The notes under the pieces are model-generated. The model saw only the letters and a list, made by a program, of their open reading frames with translations. It did no database searches and was not told the origin of the DNA. Positions 1 through 10,911 of a stretch of DNA of 64,000 nt are shown piece by piece (positions within the stretch are counted from its first letter, which is position 1; every line of letters begins with the position of its first letter). The stretch is from positions 2,295,001-2,359,000 of the forward strand of contig NC_061770.1 of NCBI RefSeq assembly GCF_022458985.1, in the 5' to 3' direction. Position numbers and translations under genes: made by a program. The stretch is from Mugil cephalus. Lineage: Eukaryota > Chordata > Actinopteri > Mugiliformes > Mugilidae.

Positions 1-20
1 GGTCTGTGTACTATATCCAG

Positions 21-3000
21 GCGACCTGGATGCAGTTGATTATTAGAAGCCTGGATATCGTGACCATCGCAGTTCCTCCCGCCCTTCCTGCTGCCATTAC
101 CACAGGCACTATCTACGCTCAGCGCAGGTTGAAGAGTCAGGGTATCTTCTGCATTAGTCCCCCACGCATCAACATCTGCAGCAAGATCTCAGTCTTTTGC
201 TTTGACAAGGTGAGGGAGGAACCTATATATAGACAGACATTTACTGTTTATCCAGAGAAGAGTTATGACTGCTTTACATGTTGATGAATCAGTGTACCGA
301 ATCAGTGTACCGGTGCATTTGGTTTCCCAGACAGGAACTCTGACGGAGGATGGTCTGGATGTGTGGGGAGTGATGGAGGGGGGGCCTGCCGGGTTCTCGG
401 AGCTGGTCCCAGACCCCAGACTCCTACCTGCAGGGCCCATGCTATCTGGACTGGCCTGCTGTCACACTGTCGCAATGCTGCGAGGTGAGCCGCTCGGAGA
501 CCCTTTAGAGCTCAAGATGATGGAGTCCACTGGCTGGGTATGAACTTTATTTTATTCATTTAAAAGAACTTGAATCTGCATTATATGATCTTATTTTCAA
601 TATTAATCAGTATGTTCCTTACATTATATAGTGATTCTACCTTTCTTACTCGACATAACATAAAGACATAACATTTTATTGTTGAATCACGACACTAAAA
701 TGTAAATATATTTCAATAATATTTCCTGTTCTTTTAAAATTGAGCTGGAAGGATTATAAATCATAAATACTCTGATCATAAGTGTTATTTTCTTATTTCA
801 AGTCTAGTAAGAACTGTATTTCAAAACAAAAGTCTCCTCCACTTTTATTATAAACACTCTACACATCTTCAGAAATTCAGAATAACTTCTATTTTAAATT
901 AAATAATAAAGAGATTATCAGACTGCACAGATTATATGGCTGAGTAGCACAGTAAGAGATGAATGCATGCAAATGGTTGGAGGGTTTCCCAGGCCACTAA
1001 ACGAGTGCTGTAAGTCCAGATCCGGATAATTTCATGTCAGGACCTGAACATTGGTCCTCCCTTTAGTGACCTGTGTTCTAACCTTTGATGCAGCAGTACA
1101 CAAAAAAGAAGTAAAGCAGCCACAGTCACCTATCTACAGTATAGATAACATATGGTATGGAACAAGTAACAGTGTTATTGTAAATGTGAAAGCAGGTTTT
1201 TTAATTCAAATAAAATAAGGATTTAAAAGTTTCCTTCTCATTCACTGTTGCTGAAAGAACAACTTAAAACAATGTTTGTGTTTATCAGTATTTTTATGTT
1301 GTTTTTAACTTTTTAGGCTCTCCAGGAGCCAGATGGAGATGGAAATGGGCTGAATGTTGAGTTTGGAGGCCACAGGGTTTTGGCTGTAATGAGACCTCCT
1401 ACTCAAAGCAATGTGAGTGTCTCTCCAGCACTCACACATCTTGATCAATAGGCCTTATTAAAGTGACAGTGCTATAATGATGGTAATGCTGTTGTTTATT
1501 GTCTGTTAATCTAACTTAGACTTTATTCCAAGGGCCCCACTTGATGCCAATAACTGTTTTATTCTCTTTCTGGTGAAAAATGCAAATGAAAAATGAACTC
1601 CTCAACTAAAGCACATATGAGGACAAGGGAACCTCAGTGTTACTGTTTTTAGTATGTTCTAGCCGTGTTTATTGTGTCTTTGCTATGTTCCCTGGATAAT
1701 TTTAAAAATTGTCTATCTGTCTGGACTTATGCATTTATTCTTCTCTTTCATTTTCCTCTTAGTCCACAAGCGAGGCAGTGGCCATTGTGAGGAGGTTTCC
1801 TTTCTCCTCAGCCCTGCAGAGGATGAGTGTGGTGACGGTGGCCTACAGGGGAAGCTCAGCTACTGCCTTCATCAAAGGAGCCCCAGAGATGGTGGCAAGC
1901 CTCTGTCGTGCAGAAACAGGTTTGGTCTAAGACTTGATATTAGTCATAACTACTGCTCACTGAAATTTCCACAGGTAAATTTAGGTGAACCATTTTATTA
2001 CCTACCTGCAGTATATCCTTGTGAGATACGTGTGATTCTATTGTGTAGTGATTTGGAAAGAAAGCATGTTTCCAGAAATTGCTATTTGTTTGCAGTGCCA
2101 ACACAGTTCTCCAGCAAACTGCGTGACTTCTCCAGTGAAGGCCTCAGGGTGCTTGCACTCGCATATAAACCAATAGACGTGAACTCCGACTTGAAGACCA
2201 TTGAACGGTGAGAATATAGTCTGTACTTAAAGCTTCTTTCTGAGACTAAAACTTTTCACAAACGTAATTATCTCTTTGTGTCTGTCCACAGAGGGGAAGT
2301 AGAGAAAGACATGCAGTTCCTTGGCTTGCTGATGATGAAGAACCTGGTGAAGCCTGAAAGTCCTGTGGCTATTAACATCCTGAGAGTGGCACGTATTCGT
2401 AGTGTTATGGTCACGGGTGAGAAATGTTTTGGACTCACTACAGCCTAATTGCTTTCTTCAGTTTCTCTTTTTTTATTATACTGTAAATGTGTAACACTTT
2501 GGCAACATGCAAACGTTCATTTGTTTCCTGTCATTTACATTTACGCATTACTCTTAGATATTAATGAAACTCAAAAGTAGACATTATTATACACTTTGCC
2601 ATGTCAAATGTCTTCTCCACATAGGGGACAACATTTTAACTGCAGTCAATGTAGCAAAAACCTGTGGGATGGTGGAATCTGATGAGAAGGTGATTTTCGT
2701 CACTGCTACCCCCCACACTGCCCACTCTCTGCCCACCTTGCGCTTCACTGTGGAAGACGGACAGCCCATTGCCACCCAAAACTCCACTGAGGTCATCACT
2801 CAGGTGGGTCATTCTTACTCCACATACAGTACATTACTGCCATACAGTAACTAACCACTAATTAGGACTCATTTACTCACAAAGGCAGTTTTGACTGCAG
2901 GAATCATCAGTGCATTTACATGCACATGAAAAAAAATAATTATTGCCTTAATCAGACTCTAACTGGACAATGTAAGTGCATGTAAACACATTACTCCTAC

Positions 3001-6000
3001 TAAAAAGTTCCCCTTATCCGATTAAGACACTCAGATAATGCGATTAGAATTTGGTTTTCTCCGGCATATATACGCTTAATCGAACTACAACAGGATAACG
3101 TGCACATACTCCACAACCGCTCGCTGGCGTGTGACCCTGGAACAAAAACCAAGAAATCCAATCCAAGAATGCTAGTCGCAGGAGAACAAGGTAAACAGAG
3201 CCAGTAGAAGAACCACCTGAGGGATAGCGTGCATCTTATCTGCACCAAAAGTAGTGCGCTCATTATATACGAGATTAAAAGAGCTGTACCATTATCAATC
3301 TGGTTGTTGTTTGAAATCCCGTCTGCCGCATGAATGAATCTTTATTTTATTATATAACGTAAAGGTCAACTGGAAAGCGAGCCGTATTAACATGGTAAAA
3401 GACACATATCGCCACCTAGTGTGGTGGAAGAGGACATGTTCCCGTCAGTTGTTGGATTTTCTCCGTTGCATGTAAACTGGGACCAGGACTGTGGTTAGAA
3501 AGTCAAATTTTGAGCATAGCTTGATTAAGCTGTGCTGGTCTGTAATGAATATTAGATGGGATGATCTTCTTGGTGTCAGCTGAAGTCAGAATCTTTTCCA
3601 AAGCAGTAAAATTCCCATTACATGTCAATTTATTATATTTATTATTCAAATACCAGTACCAAATCGTTCATATTTGAAGATATTGTAGATATATTAATTC
3701 CAGTCAGAAATATGGGTTTATTTTAATAAATTAAACAAAAGGCAAAAGTAAGATTATAGTGAGCTTCAGTCTGTCTCTGTTCAGCCATACCTTTTGTGCA
3801 GTTAACACAGTTAAATACGTGCACCATAGACACTTGCACTGCCACTGCTATTGCACACTCAGATATGTTGATATCTTTGAATGAGAGCAGCATTGACAAA
3901 ATAGTTAAGTGACTTTGGCAGTGTGGGAAAGCTTAACTGATAAAGTGACTGTAGCAACAAAAATGGTTCAGATGGACAGTAGAGGGATAGAGACAGAATA
4001 TGTGAACAGATCTTACATATTCTTTGTTTAATAATATGAGTGGCTATCACAGTGGCATAACAGTGCAATCACGAGTGGATAAGTTTTAGTTGATGTTTTT
4101 CCCTCTCCTCTCAGGGTCTGTATCAGAGTGGTTTTGGCTATCACTTGGCTATTAATGGCAAGTCCTTTGCTGCCCTCTGTGACTGTTTCCCAGAGCATCT
4201 TCCAAAGGTAATTTAAGCTGTGTAATACCAGCAGCGATATACTGATAATAGAGCACATTAATGTACCAGTGACTTGTCATGCTGACGTTGCAGGTTTTGA
4301 TGCGAGCTACAGTATTTGCACGCATGGCCCCCGATCAGAAAACCCAGCTGGTGAAGGAGCTGCAGAAACTAAAGTGAGTTCAGTCCATACTTCCGACTAA
4401 AAACAAAAGGTGGAGCACAGTGAATAAATGAATAGAAATAGGAGAAATGGAACTTCCAACATCCTCCAGTCATGGCACTTAAAATACATGTAGGCTGATA
4501 GTTGGAATATAAGGGTCTGAGTGTTTTGAGTTTAAACGCTCTGCTGCAGAATTTTCACTAAGACTTTGCAAGTTGATAATTAAACACTGATGCACCAGAC
4601 TTGTTGCCTCCTGGCTTTAACCAATTAATGATGAAATCATGCTTCTACTTGCGCAGCTACCGAGTGGGAATGTGTGGGGACGGAGCCAATGACTGTGGTG
4701 CCCTGAGAGCTGCTGATGTCGGCGTTTCCCTGTCTGAAGCCGAGGCTTCAGTGGCTTCACCTTTCACTTCCAAGACAGAGAACATCAGCTGTGTGCCGCT
4801 GCTTATCAAGTAAGAACGGTAGAGGCATTAAAAACCTACACAGTGAAGAACAGGGCAAATCTGGATGTGTCTGAAACAAAGGCAGCTGGACTTCAATCCA
4901 AATGAATTCTGCAGTTCTTTGACTGCTCCTCGAATGCAGTCCAACAACTGCAGAAGCCACTTGGATGAGTGGTGAAACCTCGCCACGAAACATCCAGAGT
5001 TTGTGGCAGTTTCTGCCAAGGAAAGAGAAATAACATGTTTTTTCTTCCTTGTCTGTGCAGAGAGGGTCGATGTTCTTTGGTCACCTCTTTCAGTCTCTTC
5101 AGATACATGGCACTCTACAGCCTTATTCAGTTCAGCTCAGTCGTCATTCTCTACACAGTGAGTAAAAACTATGGAGATCATCATCATCTCACCTTTTCTT
5201 TTCTGTACAGTCTTTGATGATTATGAACATTTTTCACAATATACAGTGAACCCCCGCTATAACGCGGTTCACTTTTCACGGTCTCGCTGCTTCACGGATT
5301 TGCATCATGCATTGTGTTCTGCATTCTGATTGGCTAAACAGTCTCTCCGCGTCTTCTCTACCTGTGTGTCAATAACGTTATGGTTTAATATGTACCCGTA
5401 CGTAAAACCGCTTGCCAAATTGAAGTTTGCTAATTCTCTTGCAATTTCAAGTTTCTCTAAAACCCATAATGTCGACAAAACGTTCTGCACCGACAAAGGC
5501 ACTTGCGGTCAGGCCCAAAAGGCAGAGGAAGATGCTAACTATCGCAGAAAAAGTTAAACTTCTGGACATGCTAAAGGAAGGTAGAGGCTATGCGGCTGTA
5601 GGTCGCCATTACGGAATTAATTAATCTTCCGTTCGTTCCATAAAGAAGGAGGAAAATAACATAAGGACGACAGCAGCAATAAGTTTTAATAAGGATGCAA
5701 AAAGGGTTGCAACTGTCCGCAACAGGACCGTGGTAAGGATGGAGTCTGGTTTAGCTTTGTGGATTAATGACTGCAGAAAAAAAAACATCACGCTGGATAC
5801 GAGCGGTGAGGCGGTGCTGATCCCTGCAATATTAACCCTTCAGTTCGTATTGATGATTAAAATTATTATTTATTTATTTATTTAGAACTATATTATTTTA
5901 CAGTACAGTACAGTAGTTATTTGTAAAAAAAAAAAAAAAAAAACAACAACAACAAACGTTCATACAGTACTTTTATTTGTTAAACAAATGCTTGGGCCTG

Positions 6001-8863
6001 TAAAAAGGTTTTGTTCCTTGCTTTCAATGTTTTATGGAGTATTTCATTGTATAATAACTGTAAAAAAATAAAGGTTTCTACTTCACGGATTTCGCCTATC
6101 GCGGGTTCTTTTTGGAACGTAACCCCCGCGATAAACGAGGGTTCACTGTACTTGTTCTATTTAAGATGAAGAAGTATCTTGTTTTATTTATTTTTTAAAT
6201 CTGAGCTGTTTTGGGTATGCTTTTCAAATGTATGATTTCCTGAAGTCATGATTGCAGCCTGAATGTTGTGGATGACATTCACTTTTTTTTTTTTAGTTAA
6301 GGTTTTATAGTAGGTAAGTAGTAGATAAAGCACAGTTACATTAAGGGATGCTTAATAAGCCACTGAATTTACAAACGCACAAGAGAACTTTCCCTACAGC
6401 TGTGCTTTCCTTGCTGTAGCAAATCTAAATGTCTGCCAAGGAAAACATCTTTCACGCTCAGTACAAGCCTGCAACTCCATTAAATCACTTCCTATAGAAA
6501 ATATTCCCGTTATGTGCTCAGGTGAAGACGAGCATTGGAGACCTGCAGTTCCTGTACTTTGATCTTTTTCTCGTGACGCTTCTCGCCATTGTGATGGGGA
6601 AAGGAGGCCCCAGCAATGAGCTGTACCCCTGCAGACCTCCAGCCAGTCTACTGGCCCTCCCTGTCCTGGGCAGCCTCTTCATCCACACTTGTTTGATCAT
6701 CCTGGGCCAGGTGGCTGCTCTCCTCATCACCATCTCACAGGACTGGTCAGTAAAAGACACAACTACATAGAGTAATTTTTTCCATCAGGAATATTTTATA
6801 TTATATTATACACCAATCAGGCATAACATTATGACCACCTTCCTAATATTATGTAGGTCTCCCTTGTGCCTGCAAAACAGTTGTGACTCATCAGAGAATG
6901 GACATGGGTCTGCTGAGGGTGTCCTGTGGTGTCTGGTAACAGCATGTTAGTGGGGGTCTTTGGGTCCTATAGGTTGAGGGGAGGGGCCTCTGTGGATCAT
7001 CCCTCAGATACTTGATCATTTTGGGGTGTAGTGAATTTGGAGGCCAGGTCAACACCTTGTGCTGGTCTTCTTGTTTTTTGTGTTTTTGCGTGTGTCTGTG
7101 TCAGACTGCATCCTACTGCTGCCATCGAGGTGTGTAATTGTTATGTGGTGGGGGCTACATGTCTAAGTAACATCCACGTGAATACCAGGTCCAAACGTTT
7201 TCCAGCAGAACTGTATCAGCAATTTCAGTTGACTTTTGGTTCTTTTGTTTCCTTTGGTGGCTGTATTGGATCCAAGGTTAACACGTGTTCCAGACGGTCC
7301 TAGTGACCATTTATTGCAGAAATTTGTTTGACAGATAACTTTACAATGGTCAGAGAACAGTTGCCTCTTTCAGACACTCGCTGAAGCTGTGACTTCTGTG
7401 TAATATAATTTTCCCCCACTTGGGCTCCACCTTCAGCCTCTCAGGTGTCCACCAGAGGTTAAATCCACCTATGGCCATACTGCAGCACACACACACGCTC
7501 ACATACTAATGATAAAGAAATAAGAAAACATTAGAATAAACAAAAATCTAAATTTGGCTCCTACAAGAACACTGATTTGTCACAAGGTGATCAATGTTAT
7601 TCACTCCTCCTGTCAGTGGTTTTAATGTTGTGGCTGATTGGTGTATAAATAACCCAGTGTCTGCTACTGTAAATTCATCTAAAAGTAATAAACTTGTATT
7701 TTTAGGTATATTCCACTGAATTCGACAGTGTGTGGGGCAGCCAATCTGCCCAACATGGAAGACACCAGTGTGTTTGACTTGTCAGGTTTCCAGTACATCA
7801 TCATGGCCGTGGTGGTCACCAAAAGTTACCCTCATAAAAAACCTCTCTACCACAATGGTGAGTCACCAGAAGTGTCTAAGGATGAGGACGTAAAGCTGGA
7901 TGAATGGCTATATTTACATTGAAAGTATTTCCTTAACCTGATTGACATCACTCTGATTAGAAATTCTCACTTAACAGTTTACTCAGACGCTAAATAATAT
8001 AAAATGATTCATCAGTTTTACTGGTGACCATGTGGTTCTACCTGCTGTGGAATCAAAATACAAATTTTTTGGAAACAACATTGCTACACAAATAAATTCT
8101 GGCTTTGTTCATTCTTTCTAACACTTGTTTTGAACACTTAATGGTTTTATTACCCGTTTCTGTCCCTTCTGGAAACTCGTCACCTCAAATGGGGATTACA
8201 ACATGTGGACCAAACATGCACTTTTCTCCTCCCCCTCTTTCCAGTGGCGTTCCTCTGTTTGCTGGTCATCCATTTTGCTGTGATGTTCTGGCTGGTGTTC
8301 TATCCCGGACCTGTCTTTAGCGGTGTCCTCCAACTATACAGGATCCCTGATAAAAATTATAAATTGCTTCTCATTGCACTGGCTGCTCTCAACTTCCTTA
8401 CTTGTTTCTTTGTGGAGGTGAGTGATGATATGACACTATTAGTCTGCTTTAACATGAATCATTAGCTCCAACACAAAGATGGCATACGTTGCAGTGGCTG
8501 TTTTATAAAGTTTGTAATCTTGTTTGGGAAGAGAGGCAGCTCTCTGACTTTTGCATTTAGTTCTGCAATGGGTCACACAAGTCAATGTCCTGTATTACAA
8601 GTCAAACTATTTCCTGTTTGAGTAAAAAAAAAAAAAAAATCTTTTTGGTTAAGGTTATATGTTCCTTAAAGTAATGTTTTATTGTTGTTTTCCAGTTGCT
8701 GATAGACTGTGGGATTTTGAACTGTCTTCGACTGCTACGTGGGAGGCGCCAATCCAAGAAGCAGTATAAGCAACTGAACGCCGCTCTGTCTGACCCCAGA
8801 TCATGGCCGCCCCTTAATCAAACATTGTCCCCCACAGATCACACAGTCGTCTGCTGCAGCTAG
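21..8863 (+). CDS. atp13a2: ATP13A2, P5B-type polyamine-transporting ATPase, 3' portion of gene (15 exons)
   Basis: Lysosomal/late-endosomal P5B ATPase that exports polyamines to the cytosol (PARK9 in human). Exons read: 21-209, 331-537, 1317-1412, 1763-1919, 2096-2207, 2292-2416, 2625-2803, 4115-4207, 4294-4373, 4657-4809, 5061-5157, 6522-6745, 7706-7857, 8245-8417, 8696-8863; all phases agree and give 734 residues. Visible: the PPALPAA segment of M4, the [10 protein letters not shown] phosphorylation motif split by the first intron (Asp 62 of the fragment), the KGAPE segment of the nucleotide-binding domain, MVTGDN, the [10 protein letters not shown] hinge (Asp 421 and 425) and the C-terminal membrane helices. 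The tail (SKKQYKQL, then WPPL) fits ATP13A2 rather than ATP13A3/4. About the first third of the protein lies left of the window. No coding damage was seen. A polyadenylation signal candidate is at 9310. Confidence 0.95.
2908..3480. mobile_element. Non-autonomous DNA transposon-like repeat in atp13a2 intron
   Basis: The block is bounded by a 10-base inverted repeat, TTTACATGCA at 2915-2924 and TGCATGTAAA at 3467-3476. An internal copy of the same word lies near 2978. It contains no transposase reading frame. The body (AT-rich left part, then a run with CGCCACCTAG near 3409) has the look of a fish MITE. Superfamily not assigned; no clean target-site duplication was found. Confidence 0.45.
4860..4998. 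repeat. Folded Penelope-like relic in atp13a2 intron 10
   Basis: Three nested perfect inverted repeats are visible: TCTGGATGT 4860-4868 with ACATCCAGA 4990-4998, TTCTGCAGTT 4907-4916 with AACTGCAGAA 4946-4955, and GACTGC 4921-4926 with GCAGTC 4936-4941. The right part (CTTGGATGAGTGGTGAAAC near 4961-4979) resembles sequence at the ends of fish Penelope-like elements, and related pieces occur near 11.3 kb and 45.6 kb. The family call is from memory of fish repeats and is tentative; the hairpin is directly visible. Confidence 0.5.
5244..6148 (+). mobile_element. Tigger (Tc1/mariner, pogo-like) element, internally deleted
   Basis: Terminal inverted repeats start CAGTGAACCCCCGC and end in GGGTTCACTG, flanked on both sides by TA (5242-5243 and 6149-6150), the expected target duplication. 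A frame beginning at 5469 encodes the N-terminal helix-turn-helix typical of Tigger transposases ([20 protein letters not shown]) and stops at 5622. The catalytic DDE part is absent and A-rich filler follows. The element sits in the intron between the exons ending at 5157 and starting at 6522 and leaves the splice sites intact. Confidence 0.85.
6807..7647. mobile_element. Non-autonomous DNA transposon with TATACACCAATCAG ends
   Basis: The left end starts TATACACCAATCAGGCATAA and the right end finishes with GGCTGATTGGTGTATA, a clear terminal inverted repeat around an 840-base body without a convincing transposase frame. It lies in the atp13a2 intron between the exons ending at 6745 and starting at 7706. 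A relic of the same kind ends near 28115. TA repeats at the tips make the exact boundary and duplication ambiguous. Confidence 0.7.
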
Positions 8864-9309
8864 CATCTGCTCAACCCTCTGCTGGACACTGTCCCCAAAT
8901 TAGGGATGTTTGAGCCATATCCACAACTTGACCAACAATGCAATGTTTACCTGTAGCGCTAAAAACTTTATCTTTTGGAAAATGCTAACTTTCTATCAGA
9001 TGCCTTGTTTTTTTAATGAATGTGCATAAACATTTTTTTGGAAATCGTTTTATTAAATCTGTATTTACAGGCAGTTATTGTTTGCACTCGGAGCTCAGCT
9101 TAAACACGCCTGTCTCCGTATCTGCCACTACATTACCTTATCAGAACTGTGAATTTACCCTTCAGACACTTTCAGAAATAAGATCAATAACCAGGAAGTA
9201 AAGATGTGATACAGGAGGCACAAGCTGAATTCAACCCTTACACGAACCATTTTTGTACTGATGATGTTGCTCCACTGAATATGGCTTTGAGATCTCCTCC
9301 ATTTGAACA

Positions 9310-9315
9310 AATAAA
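9310..9315 (+). terminator. Candidate polyadenylation signal of atp13a2
   Basis: AATAAA about 450 bases after the atp13a2 stop codon. It is the first clear canonical hexamer on this strand in the 3' UTR. Another AATAAA occurs near 9481 inside a repeat tail. Which one is used cannot be told from sequence. Confidence 0.45.
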
Positions 9316-9430
9316 AAGGTGAAAACTTTTAACATCTATTGGGCACAATGGTCCAGAAAAGCCACTCTTCTCTGGTTCATATCTAGCTGTGTCTAAATTA
9401 TAGCGCACTAATCACTCACACAGTTTACGT

Positions 9431-9490
9431 GTGGACCCCAGGAAGATTAGCTGTTGATTAGCAGCAGCTAATGGGGATCCTAATAAACAC
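9431..9490 (+). repeat. Retroposon 3'-tail fragment
   Basis: The run ACCCCAGGAAGATTAGC, then GCAGCAGCTAATGGGGATCC and AATAAA, matches a tail widely scattered in fish genomes and attributed to LINE-type retroposons. Only about 60 bases are recognisable. Family name uncertain. Confidence 0.4.
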
Positions 9491-9499
9491 AAACAATAA

Positions 9500-10911
9500 A
9501 CAGGGAGGGATTTTGAACCCCACTGTGACCATGATGCTGATAGTCCAGATAAAACAAACAAAAACACCTGGCATTCATTCATCTTTTGACACCATTTCAG
9601 TTACAGGTCATTCCACAGAGCACTCTAAGCGCCAACCCAAGCTTAAATACGGACATCAGCTGTCTGAGAAATCAAACCTGCTGGAAAAATACAATCTTAG
9701 TTCATTTCATTCATTCAGTCTCGTTCACATGCACCTGAGTTCCTAAATGCTGCACTTCAGAGGAGGATGTGGAGATACAACAGAGAGGTCTGTGAAGTAC
9801 AGCAGTAAATCTATCTCACCCTCCTTTGAGTTGCTGCCAACACCACCTTCAAATAACATTTTGAGATCATTTTAAAAGGGATTTTGGTTCGTTTCATTTA
9901 AAGATACTGAGATACTGCTGGCATCGCTGCCATCTTCTTAAAAAAAGTGGAAATGCTACTTAAAAATGGACTTCTATCCACTTTATCCTTTGCCTTGTTT
10001 CTTTTAAAAAGAAATTAAGTGACAATCCAAGAAAGACAGTTTGAAAAGATGAATTAAAAAACAAAAATACAAACCGTAAACAGAACTCATCAGATATACA
10101 AGTTGACACACCGAACCCCTTCCATCAGTTTAAGAACAACAAAAAACAAATGGCAATTTCCATATTAGGGATGCGCTGATAATTTAAAACATATGAACCA
10201 TTTACCACCAAACAGCGATGCCATGTCATACATTTCCACCAAAAAGCCTCATTATTAAATACTGTTTTATTGAACAGATTTGTGGTGGGGCATGGATGAT
10301 AAAATGAAGTACTTGTCTATGTTTTTGTTAGATATCAGAGCATCCCTAGTAATGATAATGGCGAGCAAAAAACAAAGATAAAATTTTAGAGAGCCAACAT
10401 TTAAAAAAAAAAAAAATTAAAAACATGAAAGGTGATGTTTGTTATTGCTGAGAATAAGTTGCTGCACAAGTACCAGCTCATCTCATTTTGATATGGCCCC
10501 TCATTTCTCCTCCTCTCTGAACCATCCTTTGTTCAGTCTTTACTTGTGCCCTTTTGGCGTCCTTAGATGGAGCCGCTGGGCACTGACGGAGGACAGAGAT
10601 GGAGGTGCGGGGTGTCTCTTAAAGGGGATCATCACAGTGAGTCCAGAGGATGTCCATAATCACAGTGCCTAGTCCTAACTGGAGTGGGGAGAGAAGAGAG
10701 CTCATTTCTATTTGACTTCCTCCTGGAGTTCCCTGCTGCCCGTCAGGTCCGCGTGAGTGGGAAGAGGTGGGCATTAGTGCGGCTGTGCTTACAGCTGATA
10801 TCTGGGAACTGAGGGTGGGAAGTTTTAAGAATACAGTACTTGCTTTGCTCTCCGATGGCCTTTGATCTCTCTCTCTCTCCCCTTGATGGCTGTGTGGTCC
10901 TAATGGCCCAC
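9500..10911. other. Stretch between atp13a2 and szrd1 coding regions, probably szrd1 3' UTR
   Basis: No coding exon was recognised. The szrd1 stop codon lies at its right edge on the minus strand, so much of this is probably szrd1 3' UTR. TTTATT at 10266-10271 is a possible minus-strand polyadenylation signal. A-rich runs occur near 10400. Confidence 0.4.
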
